This document shows positions 63,383 to 64,000 of a DNA stretch of 64,000 nucleotides, piece by piece. Under the pieces are notes generated by a model, which was not told the origin of the DNA, did no database searches, and worked only from the letters and a program-made list of their open reading frames with translations. How positions within the stretch are numbered: the stretch's first letter is position 1; each line of letters opens with the position of its first letter. The stretch lies in assembly GCF_010686705.1 (NCBI RefSeq), contig NZ_JAAGWY010000002.1, positions 644,001-708,000 of the forward strand, written 5' to 3'. The position numbers were made by a program, and so were the translations under genes. This DNA is from Leifsonia tongyongensis. GTDB taxonomy: Bacteria; Actinomycetota; Actinomycetes; Actinomycetales; Microbacteriaceae.

Positions 63383-64000
63383 TCAGTACCTCACTCTCGG
63401 GTCGATGAGGGCGGCTATGACGTCGACGATGAAGTTCGTCAGCGCGACGATCACGGCGAGCAGGACCACCATGCCCTGCACGGCCACGTAGTCGCGCGAC
63501 AGCAGGTACTGCACCAGCTGGAACCCGAGGCCCCGCCACTCGAACGTGGTCTCGGTGAGGACTGCGCCGCTCAACAGGATGGCGATCTGGAGGCCGATCA
63601 CGGTGATGATCGGGATGAGGGCAGGCTTGTACGCGTGACGGCGCACGAGGCGGTACTCGCTGACACCGCGGGAGCGGGCCGCGTCGACGTAGTCGGTGGA
63701 GAGCGTGCCGATGACGTTCGTCCGCACCAGGCGGAGGAACACGCCCGCCGTCAGCAGACCCAGTGTGATCGCCGGAAGGATGGCATGCTGGAGGACGTCG
63801 GTGGTGACAGCTGGATCACCGGTCAGGAACGAGTCGATGAGGTAGATGCCCGTCTTGTTCGGGAGCGTCTGCATCTCGAGTTCTGAGCTCGTGGATGCGC
63901 GGCCGGCGACCGGCAGCCAGTTGAGCCAGATCGAGAAGATCAGTTTCAGCATGAGGCCCGCGAAGAACACTGGTGTCGCGTAGCAGAGGATCGCGAAGAT
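63383..64000 (-). CDS. ABC transporter permease, DppB type, 5'-truncated by the window edge
   Basis: 206 residues visible; the frame stays open to base 64000 (IFAILCYATPVFFAGLML), so the N-terminus lies outside. The EAA loop is seen as YVDAARSRGVSEYRLVRRHAYKPAL, followed by GAVLTETTFEWRGLGFQL and DYVAVQGMVVLLAVIVALTNFIVDV, typical for DppB/OppB. A substrate-binding protein gene is expected further right. Confidence 0.94.
   Translation of the reverse strand: MFAILCYATPVFFAGLMLKLIFSIWLNWLPVAGRASTSSELEMQTLPNKTGIYLIDSFLTGDPAVTTDVLQHAILPAITLGLLTAGVFLRLVRTNVIGTLSTDYVDAARSRGVSEYRLVRRHAYKPALIPIITVIGLQIAILLSGAVLTETTFEWRGLGFQLVQYLLSRDYVAVQGMVVLLAVIVALTNFIVDVIAALIDPRVRY

Overview
The window is high-GC DNA with dense, mostly intact genes, frequent GTG starts, many ATGA/GTGA gene overlaps, and many start codons placed about 6 nt after a TANNNT hexamer (leaderless mRNAs). 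Together with the gene set (homodimeric aceE next to a PucR-type fasR and a fabD-fabH-acpP-fabF block, DUF3145, septum-formation and DUF4232 proteins, a short PolA-like polymerase), this points to an actinobacterium, most likely of the family Microbacteriaceae. The species cannot be named from the sequence alone.

Layout. 0-2.4 kb: the 3' part of kdpD and all of kdpE (potassium sensing). 2.4-3.0 kb: a 109-bp tandem repeat abutting the RNase P RNA gene (rnpB). 3.0-12.2 kb: housekeeping genes, namely a zinc-ribbon-like coiled coil, a Nif3-like protein, an NCS1 permease with a very long acidic N-terminus, thyA-folA, a DUF1345 protein, an aspartate-type aminotransferase and a cyclase. 12.2-19.1 kb: a phosphodiesterase, a Stealth glycan phosphotransferase, a cNMP-domain/TrxR-like flavoprotein, an epimerase and SRPBCC gene pair divergent from one palindromic promoter, a GNAT, and tRNA-Val. 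19.1-29.1 kb: a peroxiredoxin, then aceE, fasR, a serine hydrolase, fabD, fabH, acpP, fabF and DUF3145. This links acetyl-CoA production to type II fatty-acid synthesis.

29.2-39.8 kb: PadR regulator, DUF1684, a short PolA-like DNA polymerase, two Nudix proteins, DUF4232, a large secreted GH25 lysozyme with unusual C-terminal repeats, an Xre/membrane-protein module, and secreted or septum-type proteins. 39.7-47.4 kb: a lipoprotein, class I fructose-bisphosphate aldolase, a redox operon (beta-hydroxyacid dehydrogenase, aldo/keto reductase, membrane protein), an SDR lacking its usual catalytic pair, and a LysR gene next to a collapsed formate dehydrogenase pseudogene. 47.4-52.2 kb: a small accessory stretch with secreted proteins, ArfB, MmcQ, an ECF-like sigma factor with a membrane partner, a lipoprotein, an HNH-like secreted protein, and a 168-bp segmental duplication. 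52.1-58.6 kb: tRNA-Met, a GT4 glycosyltransferase, a DMT transporter divergent from def, a histidine-kinase-like protein lacking its phospho-acceptor His, a SHOCT protein, a NarL-type two-component pair and tRNA-Asn. 58.7-64 kb: a dipeptide/oligopeptide ABC transporter operon read leftward (permease B cut by the window edge, permease C, fused DF ATPase, third ATPase, 2-hydroxyacid dehydrogenase).

No CRISPR array, prophage, insertion sequence or restriction system was seen. Three copies of a 62-bp imperfect palindrome lie between genes at 33.0, 37.9 and 46.8 kb. No stretch longer than about 300 bp is left without a gene, RNA or pseudogene; the longest is 46637-46916, which holds one of these repeats and nothing else I can name.
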